The position numbers and the translations under genes are program-made. Below the pieces are notes generated by a model that worked only from the letters and a program-made list of their open reading frames with translations, had not been told where the DNA came from and ran no database searches. A stretch of 64,000 nt of DNA from Clostridia bacterium (GTDB taxonomy: Bacteria > Bacillota > Clostridia > Christensenellales > Aristaeellaceae), in assembly GCA_017936765.1 (NCBI GenBank), contig JAGBEX010000004.1:1-64000 (forward strand). Direction: 5' to 3'. Below, in pieces: positions 1-8,733 of this stretch (positions are counted from its first letter, which is position 1; each line of letters starts with the position of its first letter).

Positions 1-2019
1 GGCGCCGTCCATGGTGCCGATGGTCACAGCGCCGTTCATCATGTACTTCATGTTGCCGGTGCCGCTGGCCTCCTTGGAGGCGGTGGAGAGCTGCTCGGAC
101 ACTTCCGCGGCGGGGATGAGGATCTCAGCGGTGGAAACGTCGTAGTTCTCCAGGAACACCACCTGCAGGTACTTGCGGGCGCGGGGGTGCTTGGCGATGA
201 GGTTGCTCAGGGCATTGATGAAGCGGATGATCTGCTTGGCGCGGTAGTATCCGGGGGAAGCCTTGGCACCGAAGAAGAACACGCGGGGTTCCATGGTGAA
301 GGTTTCGTCGGACACGATGCGGTTATACAGCACCAGGATGTGCAGAGCGTTCAGCATCTGACGCTTGTACTCGTGCAGGCGCTTGGACTGGGCGTCGAAC
401 ATGAAGGTGGGATCCACGTCGATGCCCTGGCGATCCTTCACCAGCTTGGCCAGGCGCTGCTTGTTGTGCAGCTTGATCTCAGCAAACTTCTCGCGGAAGG
501 CGGGATCATTGGCGAAGGGCATGAGCTTCTCCAGCTGCTCGGGATCCTTGATCCAGTCGGTGCCGATGGATTCCTTGATCAGCTCGGTCAGCTCGGGGTT
601 GCAGCTCATCAGCCAGCGGCGATGGGTGATGCCGTTGGTGATGGCGGTGAACTTTTCGGGCATGACCAGGTTGAAGTCGTGGAAGGTCTCGTCCTTGAGG
701 ATCTCGCCGTGGAGCATGGATACGCCGTTGACAGAGAAGGACATGGCGATGCACAGGTTGGCGATGTGGATCTGACCGTAGGAGATGACGGCCATCTGGC
801 CAATGCGCTCCCACTGGCCGGGGAACTCGTTCCACAGGCGGGCGCAGAAGCGGCGGTTGATCTCCTCGATGATCTGATACAGGCGGGGCAGGAGCTGCTG
901 CATCATGGCTTCAGGCCACTTTTCCAGGGCCTCGGCCATGATGGTGTGGTTGGTGTAGGCGAAGGTCTTCTGCACGATGGCGGAAGCCTCGTCCCAGCCC
1001 AGGCCTTCCTCGTCCATGAGCAGGCGCATCATTTCGGGAATGGCCACGCCGGGGTGGGTATCGTTGATGTGGATGCAGACCTTCTCAGGCAGCTTGGAGA
1101 AATCGTTGCCGTGCAGCTTCTTGAAGTCCTTCAGGATATACTGCAGGGTGGCGGAGGTGAAGAAATACTGCTGCTTGAGGCGGAGCATCTTGCCCTCGTA
1201 GTGGTTGTCTTCGGGGTAGAGGACCTTGGAGATGGTCTCAGCCAGCTCGATCTCTTCCACAGCCTGGACGTACTTGCCCTGGCCGAAGGAGTTCAGGTCG
1301 ATGCGCTTGGGGCTGCGGGCAGACCACATACGCAGGGTGTTCACGGTGGCGGTGTCGTAGCCGACGATGGGCATATCGTAGGGAACGGCCTCCACGGTGT
1401 TGTAATCGCGGTGGATGTACTTGGTCACGCCATCGACTTCCACAGCGTCCACATGACCGTTGAAGTGAACCTCGCAGGCATCGTCCATCACGGCCATTTC
1501 CCAGGAGTTGCCGTTGTCCAGCCAGGAGTCGGGCAGCTCCACCTGCTGGCCATCCACGATCTTCTGGCGGAAGAGGCCATACTCATAGCGGATGGTGCAG
1601 CCCATGGCGGGCAGATCCAGGGAGGACAGGCTGTCCAGGAAGCAGGCAGCCAGACGGCCAAGGCCGCCGTTGCCCAGGCCGGGTTCGGGTTCTTCCTTCA
1701 GGATGGCGTCGATATCGATGCCCAGCTCGGACAGTGCCTCGCGATAGACGTCGGTGGAGACCAGGTTCAGCATGTTGCAATACATGCTGCGACCCATGAG
1801 GAATTCCACAGAGAGGTAGTACAGGCGCTTGTTCTTGTTGACCTTGCGCTCCTCGCGGGAGATGAGGTACTTCTGCATGATCTGGTCGCGGACGGTGGTG
1901 GCCAGCGCCTTGTAGATCTGCTGCTGGGTGGCCTCCTGAATGGTGCGGCCGTTATAGCGCTGCAGCTTGCCAATAATGGAAGCTTTGATGGATTCTTTAT
2001 CAAAAGAAGTCGTAGGCAT
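1..2019 (-). CDS. glgP: Glycogen/maltodextrin phosphorylase, 3' end cut by window edge
   Basis: This gene encodes a cytosolic alpha-glucan phosphorylase that releases glucose-1-phosphate from glycogen or maltodextrin. The visible 673 codons start at an ATG at 2019, preceded by an AGGAGG site. Family landmarks include YYLSVEFLMGR near residue 75 and, close to the cut end, the pyridoxal-phosphate lysine motif EASGTGNMKYMMNGA. The usual length is about 750-830 residues, so roughly 100 residues are missing beyond the window. It is transcribed alone from a clear sigma-A promoter at 2082-2110. The phosphorylase assignment is secure; the preferred glucan is not determined by the sequence. Confidence 0.95.
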   Translation of the reverse strand, partial: MPTTSFDKESIKASIIGKLQRYNGRTIQEATQQQIYKALATTVRDQIMQKYLISREERKVNKNKRLYYLSVEFLMGRSMYCNMLNLVSTDVYREALSELGIDIDAILKEEPEPGLGNGGLGRLAACFLDSLSSLDLPAMGCTIRYEYGLFRQKIVDGQQVELPDSWLDNGNSWEMAVMDDACEVHFNGHVDAVEVDGVTKYIHRDYNTVEAVPYDMPIVGYDTATVNTLRMWSARSPKRIDLNSFGQGKYVQAVEEIELAETISKVLYPEDNHYEGKMLRLKQQYFFTSATLQYILKDFKKLHGNDFSKLPEKVCIHINDTHPGVAIPEMMRLLMDEEGLGWDEASAIVQKTFAYTNHTIMAEALEKWPEAMMQQLLPRLYQIIEEINRRFCARLWNEFPGQWERIGQMAVISYGQIHIANLCIAMSFSVNGVSMLHGEILKDETFHDFNLVMPEKFTAITNGITHRRWLMSCNPELTELIKESIGTDWIKDPEQLEKLMPFANDPAFREKFAEIKLHNKQRLAKLVKDRQGIDVDPTFMFDAQSKRLHEYKRQMLNALHILVLYNRIVSDETFTMEPRVFFFGAKASPGYYRAKQIIRFINALSNLIAKHPRARKYLQVVFLENYDVSTAEILIPAAEVSEQLSTASKEASGTGNMKYMMNGAVTIGTMDGA

Positions 2020-2081
2020 GAATGTCCTCCTCACTTGGAAATCGGTATGTGAAAAACGGGTACAGAACCCGACAATGTAAT

Positions 2082-2110
2082 AGTATACTACATTTTTCGT
2101 GAAAATACAA
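2082..2110 (-). promoter_or_regulatory. Sigma-A promoter of glgP
   Basis: On the minus strand there is a TTGTAT -35 box at 2105-2110, a 17-bp spacer and a TATACT -10 box at 2082-2087, about 60 bp upstream of the glgP start. Confidence 0.8.
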
Positions 2111-2199
2111 GGTTTGCAGGCAATGTAACCAGATGGTGAGAAGCATGGGAGATATAGGCAAAATGTGACCAGAAAGGAAAAAAGAAAGGAGAAGGTTAC

Positions 2200-2600
2200 A
2201 TGGGAATGCGGAATTCGGAATGCGGAATTCGGAATTTAGAGTGTGGCACCCAATCCCTCCGTCAGCCGCAAGCGGCTGCCACCTCCCTTTACACAAGGGA
2301 GGCTTTTGGCTGCTTCTCCACAATTCGGCATTGTCGTTCAGTCAGCTAAAGCTGTCTGAACTCTGTGCCTCATTGGAACTCCAGGCTGCTGCTTCCGCCA
2401 CTGGCGGCGCAGCCTTCTGTTCTGTCGCGGAGCGCCCGTTGCGCTCCGTGACCCCCGCAAAGGAAAAACCCACTTCCAATAGCTGAAAGTGGGTTTCGAA
2501 AGGGCCGAATGGCCCTTCGCGGGATTCCCAAGGGCAGCGCCCTTGGGCGGGTTGTCAGGGCAGCGCCCTGACCGGGAGTCCAGAGGGCAGCGCCCTCTGG
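2200..2600. repeat. Composite intergenic repeat locus 1 (downstream of proS)
   Basis: This 580-bp gap (2020-2600) between glgP and proS holds no convincing gene beyond the glgP promoter. From left to right it contains a GGAATTCGGAATGC tract (2204-2237), a palindromic stretch with CGCAAGCGGCTGCC (about 2255-2320), a GC-rich part with GCTCCGTGACCCC (about 2430-2460), the shared GGGTTTCGAAAGGG hairpin (about 2490-2520), and three hairpins of the AGGGCAGCGCCCT type (2528-2600). The last hairpin directly abuts the proS stop codon. The same modules recur at 13222-13630, 14405-14650, 43907-44133 and 59992-60252. Confidence 0.8.
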
Positions 2601-4328
2601 TTACAGCTTGCAGTTGAGGGCGGCGAGGTCGGAGGTGACGAGGTCGTAGACGAAGTCGACGGCTTCGGCGACGGGCTTGTTGTCACGCAGGGACTTGTCG
2701 CGCTTGGAGATCTCGATGGTGCCGTTCTTGAGACCCTTGGGGCTGACGATGACGCGGACGGGTACGCCGAAGAGGTCGGCATCGGCGAACATGACGCCGG
2801 CGGAAACGGGGCGGTCGTCCCAGATGACTTCCACGCCCTTGGCGGTCAGCTCGTCGTAGATCTTCTGGGACATGGCGGCCACATCGGGGTCATCGGCGCG
2901 CATGGAGCAGAGATGCACGTGCCAGGGGGCAATGGAGATGGGCCAGATGGGGCCGTAGTCGTCGCGGTGCGCTTCGCACACGGAGGCGGCCAGGCGGCCA
3001 ACGCCGATGCCGTAGCAGCCCATGATGGGGTGCTGCAGGGAGCCGTCCTGCGCCACATAGGTCATGTCCATGCTCTCGGTATACTTGGTACCCAGCTGGA
3101 AGATGTTGCCCACCTCAATGCCGCGGGAGGTGTACACGCTGGGCTTGCCGCACACGGGGCAGATGCCGCCGTCGTAGGCCTTGGCCACGTCCACGTATTC
3201 CACCTCGCCAATGTCGCGGGCAATGTTCAGGCCGGTCATGTGGGCGTCGGGTTCGTTGGCGCCGCAAACCAGGGCGTTGATGCCCTTCAGGCTGGCATCG
3301 AACACCACGCGGACTTCGCTGCTGATGCCCTTGGGGCCGATGAAGCCAGCGCACAGGGGGCTGCTTTCGGTCAGCTCGGCGGCGTGGATCTCGGCCTTGA
3401 GATAGTTGCGCAGCTTGGTCTCGTTGATGTCCAGGTCGCCGCGGAGGAAGGCCACCACGAACTTATCGGTGAGGTTCTCCTGATAGACCACGGCCTTGCA
3501 GGTCTGGTCGGCACGGACGTTCAGGAAAGCGCAGAGGTCTTCGATGGTCTTCACATTGGGGGTGGATACCTTGGTCAGCTCGGCCACTTCGCCCGCCTCG
3601 CCATGGACGATGCAGGGCGCGGCTTCCATGTTGGCGCGGTAATCGCAATCGTGGCAGAGAACAATGGTGTCCTCGCCCACGGGGGTCAGCAGCATGTATT
3701 CGTGGGAGACCTTGCCGCCCATCATGCCGCTATCGGAGGCCACGGCCACCACCTCAGGCACACCGGCGCGGGCAAAGATGCGGTTGTAGGCATCGTAGCA
3801 GACCTGGTAGTACTGCTCCAGATCCTCCTGGGAGGTGTGGAAGGAGTAGGCGTCCTTCATAGTAAACTCGCGCACGCGGATCAGGCCGCCACGGCAGCGG
3901 GGTTCGTCGCGGAACTTGGTCTGGATCTGGTAGATCATGAAGGGGTACTGGGTGTAGCTATCGGCAATGTCGCGGACGAAATGCACGGAGGCTTCCTCGT
4001 GGGTCATGCCCAGCACCATGTCCTGCTCGCTGCGATCCTTGAAGCGCAGCAGCTCGGAGCCGATGGCATCGTAGCGGCCGGACTCGCGCCAGATGGAGGC
4101 GGGCATGGCCACGGGGAAGAGCAGCTCCTGGCCGCCGATGCGGTTCATTTCCTCGCGGATGATCTTCTCGATCTTGGAGGTGATGCGCTTGGTGACGGGG
4201 AACAGGGTGAAGATGCCGTTGCCCACGGGCTTGATGTAGCCGCCGCGCATCATCAGCGCCTGAGAGGCGATCTGGCAATCGGCAGGGGTTTCCTTGTAGC
4301 GCTTGGAGACCAGATTCTTGAGCTTCAT
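2601..4328 (-). CDS. proS: Prolyl-tRNA synthetase (bacterial type)
   Basis: This 575-residue cytosolic class II synthetase charges tRNA-Pro. The N-terminal catalytic core carries the class II motif 2 region (TKFRDEPRCRGGLIRVREF, around residues 137-155) and motif 3 (GCYGIGVGRLAA, near residue 440). A central editing insertion and a C-terminal anticodon-binding domain match the usual bacterial length of about 570. The ATG at 4328 has an AAGGAGAG site upstream. Expression is under T-box control by uncharged tRNA (leader at 4360-4577). A hairpin of the repeat family starts right at the stop codon. Confidence 0.97.
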   Translation of the reverse strand: MKLKNLVSKRYKETPADCQIASQALMMRGGYIKPVGNGIFTLFPVTKRITSKIEKIIREEMNRIGGQELLFPVAMPASIWRESGRYDAIGSELLRFKDRSEQDMVLGMTHEEASVHFVRDIADSYTQYPFMIYQIQTKFRDEPRCRGGLIRVREFTMKDAYSFHTSQEDLEQYYQVCYDAYNRIFARAGVPEVVAVASDSGMMGGKVSHEYMLLTPVGEDTIVLCHDCDYRANMEAAPCIVHGEAGEVAELTKVSTPNVKTIEDLCAFLNVRADQTCKAVVYQENLTDKFVVAFLRGDLDINETKLRNYLKAEIHAAELTESSPLCAGFIGPKGISSEVRVVFDASLKGINALVCGANEPDAHMTGLNIARDIGEVEYVDVAKAYDGGICPVCGKPSVYTSRGIEVGNIFQLGTKYTESMDMTYVAQDGSLQHPIMGCYGIGVGRLAASVCEAHRDDYGPIWPISIAPWHVHLCSMRADDPDVAAMSQKIYDELTAKGVEVIWDDRPVSAGVMFADADLFGVPVRVIVSPKGLKNGTIEISKRDKSLRDNKPVAEAVDFVYDLVTSDLAALNCKL

Positions 4329-4359
4329 GGGAATACTCTCCTTATTCTGTATTGGGACG

Positions 4360-4577
4360 AAAAAAGCCTCGCCCCTATGTGCAGGGGCGAAGCTGAACTT
4401 CGCGGTACCACCTTGCTTCGGCGCGATTGCGCCCTCGTATGCCCTGTATCGGGAGCGACCCGGCGGGTTTGCCCGCGTACTCGGGAGGTGGGGGACCTTC
4501 TGTGCCGGGCGTATGCCTTGCAGCCTGGGGCATACTCTCTGGGGCGCGGCGTAGGGAGGCGGTCTCCGTCAATGTAC
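4360..4577 (-). ncRNA. T-box leader of proS
   Basis: The minus-strand leader contains the canonical T-box (AAGCAAGGTGGTACCGCG within 4396-4418), which can pair with the tRNA acceptor end to form the antiterminator. Upstream are stem I elements (AGAGAG and GGCTGCAAG within about 4505-4560). Downstream is an intrinsic terminator with a GC-rich stem and a run of six Ts (4360-4394), only about 30 bp before the proS start. Uncharged tRNA-Pro is expected to prevent termination. I could not assign the specifier codon with certainty. Confidence 0.93.
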
Positions 4578-4583
4578 CGTTCT

Positions 4584-4612
4584 ATTATAATAGGTGAGGA
4601 AGGAAAGTGCAA
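4584..4612 (-). promoter_or_regulatory. Sigma-A promoter of the proS T-box leader
   Basis: On the minus strand a TTGCAC -35 box (4607-4612), an exact 17-bp spacer and a perfect TATAAT -10 box (4584-4589) place the transcription start just before the T-box stem I. Confidence 0.9.
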
Positions 4613-4655
4613 CCACTTTTTTGCGCGGTATCGGGTTGCAATTTGGCGGTGCAGT

Positions 4656-4745
4656 TGTAGGGGCGAACTGTGTTCGCCCGTCACGTTACATCTTTTGCCA
4701 GCAATGCTAAACCCGACAAGCGGGCGATCACAGATCGCCCCTACA
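4656..4745. repeat. Paired TGTAGGGGCGA palindromic repeat element
   Basis: The two 25-bp ends (4656-4680 and 4721-4745) are inverted copies. Each is itself a hairpin of the form GGGCGA(A/T)C-N3-G(A/T)TCGCCC, and the outer ends read TGTAGGGGCGA and TCGCCCCTACA. The interior is about 40 bp with no gene. This is a small MITE- or REP-like element between argS and the proS promoter; related copies occur at 13401, 14438, 18373, 31325 and 43951. Confidence 0.8.
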
Positions 4746-4759
4746 TATGCGTATAAGCG

Positions 4760-6478
4760 TTACATGCGCTCGGGCGCTTCAATGCCAATCAGCCAAAGAC
4801 CAGTCTTAATGACATCCTTCGCGGCGCGGGTCAGGGCGACGCGGGCGGCAGCGGCGGTGAGATCTTCGTCCAGGATGCGATGCTCGTAGTAGAACTTGTT
4901 GTAGGCCTGGGCGATGTCGGTCACGGCGCGGGTGATCATGGAGGGTTCGTACTTGTCGGCGGCTTCCTTGATCACGTCGGGGAAGCGACCCAGCAGGCGG
5001 AGCAGCGCCTGGGCTTCGTCGTCGGCCAGGGCGGCGTAGTCCACCTCGGGCAGAGCCACGTCAGCAGCCTTGCGCAGCACGGAGCAGCAGCGGGCGTGGG
5101 TGTACTGCACATAGGGGCCGGTCTCGCCGTCGAAGTTCAGGGCGCGGTCGAAGGAGAAGTCGATGTCCTTGATGCGGCCGTTCGACAGGTCAGAGTAGAT
5201 CACAGCGCCGATGCCCACCTGGCGGGCAACTTCTTCCTTGTTGGGCAGATTGGGGGACTTTTCGTTGATGATGTCCAGCGCCTTCTGCATGGCCTGATTC
5301 AGCACGTCCTCCAGGTAGACCACGCGACCCTTACGGGTGGAGAAGGCCTGACCCTCGAAGGAGATCATGCCGAAGGACACGTGCACGCAGTCCTTGGCCC
5401 AGGGCTTTCCCATCTTCTCCAGCACGCGGAACAGCTGGCGGAAGTGCAGGTCCTGCTGGTAGGCCACCACGTACAGGCACTTGTCGAAATCGTAGGTGTT
5501 CTTGCGGTACACGGCGGCGGCCAGGTCGCGGGTGTGGTAGAGGGTGGCGCCGTCGCGGCGCAGGATGATGCAGGGAGGCATCTTGTCCTCTTCCAGATCC
5601 ACCACAGAGGCGCCCTCGGAAATGGTCAGCAGGCCCTTTTCGCGCAGTTCGTCGATGACCACGTCCATCTTATCCATGTAGAAGGACTCGCCAGCGTAGG
5701 AGTCAAACTCCACGCCCAGCAGGTCGTAGACCCGGGCGGCGTCCTTCAGGGTGATGTCCTTGAACCAGTTCCAGATGGCGCGGGCTTCCTCGTCGCCATC
5801 CTCGATCTTCTTGAACCAGGCGCGGCCTTCGTCCTCCAGGGAGGGATCCTTCTCGGCTTCCTCGTGGAACTTGACGTAGAGGCGCATCATCTCGGTGATG
5901 CCCTTCTCCTCCACTTCCTCCTTGGAGCCCCAGGTCTTGTAGGCGTAGATCATCTTGCCGAACTGGGTACCCCAGTCGCCCAGGTGATTGATGCCCACGG
6001 TCTTGTAGCCCAGGAAATCGTGGATGCGCTTCAGGCTGTGGCCGATCATGGTGGTGGACAGGTGTCCCACACCAAAGCGCTTGGCGATGTTGATGGAGGA
6101 ATAGTCCAGGCACACGGTCTTGCCATTGCCCATGTCGGAGGCACCGTACTTCTCGCCCTGGGCGAGGACGGTCTCCAACGTGTCCTTGGCAAAGTTCACG
6201 CGGTTGAGGAAGAAATTCATATAGCCGTTCACGGCCTCCACGCGGGCCACATCGGCATGGTTCCAGCTCTCGCACAGGGTCTGGGCGATCTTGGGGGGAG
6301 CCATGCGCAGCGCCTTGGCCAGGCGGAACACGGGGAAAGCGTAATCGCCCATGTTGGGATCCGGGGGAACAGCCAGCAGACCGCGAATCTCGTCGCAGGT
6401 GGGCAGCCCCTGGGCATCAGGCCAGGTGGCGGTGAGGCAATCAGCCGTCAGGGAGGCAATGCGGGTCATCATATCCAT
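4760..6478 (-). CDS. argS: Arginyl-tRNA synthetase
   Basis: This cytosolic class I synthetase charges tRNA-Arg. The HIGH-type signature appears as FGVGHLST after a SSINIAKR segment, a KMSK-like loop reads STRKGRVV, and the C-terminal part has the alpha-helical anticodon-binding domain ending in IEAPERM. I chose the ATG at 6478 (572 residues) because AAAGGAGT lies 10 bp upstream. The longer in-frame start at 6565 adds 29 residues that do not resemble the family. No T-box was seen in front of it, unlike proS next door. Confidence 0.96.
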   Translation of the reverse strand: MDMMTRIASLTADCLTATWPDAQGLPTCDEIRGLLAVPPDPNMGDYAFPVFRLAKALRMAPPKIAQTLCESWNHADVARVEAVNGYMNFFLNRVNFAKDTLETVLAQGEKYGASDMGNGKTVCLDYSSINIAKRFGVGHLSTTMIGHSLKRIHDFLGYKTVGINHLGDWGTQFGKMIYAYKTWGSKEEVEEKGITEMMRLYVKFHEEAEKDPSLEDEGRAWFKKIEDGDEEARAIWNWFKDITLKDAARVYDLLGVEFDSYAGESFYMDKMDVVIDELREKGLLTISEGASVVDLEEDKMPPCIILRRDGATLYHTRDLAAAVYRKNTYDFDKCLYVVAYQQDLHFRQLFRVLEKMGKPWAKDCVHVSFGMISFEGQAFSTRKGRVVYLEDVLNQAMQKALDIINEKSPNLPNKEEVARQVGIGAVIYSDLSNGRIKDIDFSFDRALNFDGETGPYVQYTHARCCSVLRKAADVALPEVDYAALADDEAQALLRLLGRFPDVIKEAADKYEPSMITRAVTDIAQAYNKFYYEHRILDEDLTAAAARVALTRAAKDVIKTGLWLIGIEAPERM

Positions 6479-6589
6479 ACAGGTCAGACTCCTTTGCACA
6501 ATCATACATCCTATATCATACCATACATACGGGGGATTTCGCAACGGGAGAAATGAGCAAAACATGGTAGGAAAACAAATAAAAATTAT

Positions 6590-6605
6590 CGTTGCAGGTG
6601 CAACG
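6590..6605. promoter_or_regulatory. Perfect palindromic operator CGTTGCA-N2-TGCAACG
   Basis: A perfect inverted repeat with 7-bp arms and a 2-bp centre overlaps the -35 box of the promoter at 6592-6620. The same palindrome, with the same placement over the -35 box, occurs at 18257-18272 in front of the ABC exporter. This strongly suggests one dimeric repressor for both, though no regulator gene lies beside either site. Confidence 0.75.
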
Positions 6606-6620
6606 AGGGCGTGCTATAAT
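6592..6620 (+). promoter_or_regulatory. Sigma-A promoter of the FMN-type lipoprotein
   Basis: TTGCAG (6592-6597), a 17-bp spacer and a perfect TATAAT (6615-6620) lie about 55 bp upstream of the start codon. The -35 box sits inside the palindromic operator. Confidence 0.88.
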
Positions 6621-6673
6621 CAAAATGCCTTCGGGCAAGAAGAAAATAACCTATTCGATAGGAGGATACAAAC

Positions 6674-7180
6674 ATGAAGAAGATTCTTTCCGTGCTGGTC
6701 GTTCTGGCTCTGCTGCTGGGCTGCACCGCTGCCCTGGCCGAGGAAACCGTGACCCTGAAGCAGGCTTACTGTGCTCCCAACGGCTCCGGCTCTGTGGGCA
6801 TCGTGACCGTGGCTCTGCAGGGCGACAAGATCGTGGCTGTGCATATCGACGAGCTGCAGTGGATGGACGCCACCTCCGTGAGCGTGCTGGATGCTGAAGG
6901 CGACCTGACCAAGGGCTTCCCCGAGGGCAAGGTGCTGGCCTCCAAGCTGGTGAACGACGAGTCCTACAGCGGCATGATGGCCGCCTACGCTGGCTCCACC
7001 GTGACCATCGCCAACAACTACGCCGCCATCGAGGCCTTCTGCGTGGGCAAGACCGTTGCCGAGCTGGAAGCTGCCATTGCTGGCCTGGACAACACCACCG
7101 CTGTGGATGCTGTTTCCGGCGCCACCCTGGTGAACACCCTGGGCTATCTGCAGAGCGTGCTGCAGGCGGCTAAGAACTAA
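6674..7180 (+). CDS. Small exported FMN-binding-domain lipoprotein
   Basis: This 168-residue protein starts with a signal peptide (MKKILSVLVVLALLLGC) that offers a lipobox at Cys17 and also a possible signal peptidase I site at ALA-EE. The rest resembles the small FMN_bind proteins of Firmicutes. It has a beta-rich segment and, near the C-terminus, DAVSGAT followed by a short helix. In related proteins the threonine of the SGAT motif accepts covalent FMN from ApbE. The protein is expected to sit outside the membrane. An electron-transfer role and covalent flavin are inferences; the domain could also be a non-flavinylated relative. It is a single-gene unit with its own promoter, operator and terminator. 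Confidence 0.75.
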   Translation: MKKILSVLVVLALLLGCTAALAEETVTLKQAYCAPNGSGSVGIVTVALQGDKIVAVHIDELQWMDATSVSVLDAEGDLTKGFPEGKVLASKLVNDESYSGMMAAYAGSTVTIANNYAAIEAFCVGKTVAELEAAIAGLDNTTAVDAVSGATLVNTLGYLQSVLQAAKN

Positions 7181-7189
7181 CTGCGTTTC

Positions 7190-7217
7190 AAAAAAGTGGC
7201 CTGAAGGCCACTTTTTT
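7190..7217 (+). terminator. Rho-independent terminator
   Basis: A GTGGCC/GGCCAC hairpin flanked by A and T runs follows the lipoprotein gene. Confidence 0.9.
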
Positions 7218-7218
7218 G

Positions 7219-7411
7219 AGTTTGCGCTCCGTCACTGTGGGCTAAAGCCCACGGACGTTCCTCCGCGTAAGGAATGTTTTCCGCAAAGCGGAAAACGCCC
7301 CGCCCCGCCGGGAAACTCGGCGGAGACGATTACAGTCAGAGGCGCTGCGGCGCCTCCGACACCTCCAAGGAAAAAAAGAGCGACTCGCAAGAGTCGCTCT
7401 TTTCATATGCC
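7219..7411. repeat. Hairpin-rich gap ending in a terminator for the reductase gene
   Basis: The gap holds successive short palindromes: GTGGGCTAAAGCCCAC (about 7237), TTTTCCGCAAAGCGGAAAA (about 7276), CGCCGGGAAACTCGGCG (about 7306) and GAGGCGCTGCGGCGCCTC (about 7338). The last hairpin (7373-7404, GAGCGACTCGCAAGAGTCGCTC flanked by A and T runs) is an intrinsic terminator for the minus-strand operon. No gene is seen. Confidence 0.65.
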
Positions 7412-8356
7412 TTAAATGACCTTGATGCAAAATTCCTCGCACACCGGTGCGCAGTAGCCGCAGCGGACGCACTTGCTTTGGTCGCACACGCACATGCCGT
7501 CCCGGATGCTCAGCGCGCCCTGGCGGCATCGCTCCACGCACTTGCCGCAGGCGCGGCACCAGTCGTGGATGATCAGCCTGCGGGGTTCCCGCTGGGTGCG
7601 CTCGGCAGCGGCGGGATCGGGGGCGAGGCCTTCCATCAGGCGCAGGTTCACGTCGATCTCGTCCTGGGACTGCATCCCGCAGCACACCGCATCGATGCAC
7701 CCCAGACCCTTCAGGTAATCAAAGGCCTCGGCGGGGCGTTTTAGCAGGTGACCGCCTCCCAGGGGCTTCATGGCAAAGATGCCGATGCCAGCATCGTGGG
7801 CGCGGGTGATGGCGGCAGCCATGTCGTCCCGGGTGCCGTCGGGGATGCCTACGCCGGTGTGGTTGATGAGGGGGTGGATGATGTCCAGCCCGGGGTAGCG
7901 GGGGGCATAGTCCACCGCAGCCACCCGGTGGGTGGAAAAGCCCACGGCCTTGATGTTCCCCCTGGCCTTTTGTTCCAGATAAAAATCGAAGGCCTCCCGG
8001 TGGCCTTTCAGGGTGAGCATATCCTCTTGCTCGTGCATGAGGAAAATGGGGATCACGTCCATGTCCAGCCTGCGGCGGGCGTCGTCGAAGGCCTCCTGGG
8101 CGGTGGGGCGATCCCAGGCGTAGGACTTGGTGGAGATGAGCAGATCAGGCCGCTTTTTCAGCGCAAGGCGCAGCGGCTCGTAGGTATCGTAGAGCTGGGC
8201 TGTGTCGAAAAGATTGATCCCCTGGTCGGCGGCATAGAGAATCAGCTCCGCACCCTTTTCGGGCGGGAAGTTCCGCTGCATGGGGCTGATGGTCAGTGTG
8301 CCGAAGGCCAGGGGAAACACATTCAGGCCGCTTTTGCCCAGCGGCCGCAGGGTCAT
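7412..8356 (-). CDS. Aldo/keto reductase with C-terminal 2x[4Fe-4S] ferredoxin domain
   Basis: The 314-residue protein has an AKR barrel followed by a ferredoxin module. The catalytic tetrad residues are visible as Asp51, Tyr56 (DTAQLYD), Lys77 (STKSY) and a His near 109 (LMHEQ). After about residue 265 two cysteine clusters appear, CxxCxxxC (CRACGKCVERC) and CxxCxxxxC (CVRCGYCAPVC), typical of anaerobic AKRs that may couple NAD(P)H chemistry to iron-sulfur electron transfer. The substrate is unknown. The ATG at 8356 overlaps the ireB stop (TGATG), so the two genes are translationally coupled; an in-frame GTG one codon earlier is less likely. Confidence 0.9.
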   Translation of the reverse strand: MTLRPLGKSGLNVFPLAFGTLTISPMQRNFPPEKGAELILYAADQGINLFDTAQLYDTYEPLRLALKKRPDLLISTKSYAWDRPTAQEAFDDARRRLDMDVIPIFLMHEQEDMLTLKGHREAFDFYLEQKARGNIKAVGFSTHRVAAVDYAPRYPGLDIIHPLINHTGVGIPDGTRDDMAAAITRAHDAGIGIFAMKPLGGGHLLKRPAEAFDYLKGLGCIDAVCCGMQSQDEIDVNLRLMEGLAPDPAAAERTQREPRRLIIHDWCRACGKCVERCRQGALSIRDGMCVCDQSKCVRCGYCAPVCEEFCIKVI

Positions 8357-8616
8357 CACTTGGTGTGACCCTCCAGATAAAAGCGCACCAGCTCTTCCAG
8401 AATCTCGTCCCGCTCCAGGCGGCAGATCATGCTGCGAGCCTGGTTGTGGCTGGTGATATAGGTGGGGTCGCCGGAAATAATATAGCCCACGATCTGCGTG
8501 ATGGGATCATATCCCTTGGCCTGCAAGGCGTTGTAGACATACATGAGGATGTCCTGGGCCTCGTTGCCGGTCTCCTGCAGGGGCTTCAGCTTGGTGGTGT
8601 TGAACATTTCAGGCAC
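8356..8616 (-). CDS. ireB: IreB family regulatory phosphoprotein (UPF0297)
   Basis: This is the small cytosolic IreB protein, known in enterococci as a substrate of the PASTA kinase IreK and a regulator of antimicrobial tolerance. The core [17 protein letters not shown] and [14 protein letters not shown] matches the family well. The best start is a GTG at 8616, 8 bp after AAAGGAG, giving 86 residues. The ATG at 8607 is possible, and an in-frame GTG at 8658 must be wrong because it lies inside the -10 box (TATAAT at 8650-8655). Here the gene is coupled to an iron-sulfur aldo/keto reductase rather than to the usual ruvX/yrrK neighbours. Confidence 0.9.
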   Translation of the reverse strand: MPEMFNTTKLKPLQETGNEAQDILMYVYNALQAKGYDPITQIVGYIISGDPTYITSHNQARSMICRLERDEILEELVRFYLEGHTK

Positions 8617-8649
8617 GGTGGCAGCTCCTTTACCCGTTGATACGTCTCT

Positions 8650-8678
8650 ATTATACACGCTTTTCCAGTAAAACGAAA
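8650..8678 (-). promoter_or_regulatory. Promoter of ireB operon
   Basis: A perfect TATAAT (8650-8655, minus strand) lies 33 bp before the GTG start; the -35 region at 8673-8678 (TTTCGT) is weak. Confidence 0.6.
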
Positions 8679-8733
8679 GACCTTTTTCTGGCTTTTCACG
8701 AGAAAATTTTAAGAAAATTGTAACAAAATTGTG

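Noticed and set aside
2200-2355. Short frame starting ATG 2200 after AAAGGAGAAGG
   Set aside because: It translates the GGAATTC tract and palindromic repeats; no family resemblance, and the start-like context is likely chance.
6479-6589. T-box leader before argS
   Set aside because: No GGTGGTACCGCG-type box, stem I or terminator is present upstream of argS.
8617-8658. Longer IreB start at a GTG at 8658
   Set aside because: The codon overlaps the -10 box TATAAT, so it cannot be in the transcript.
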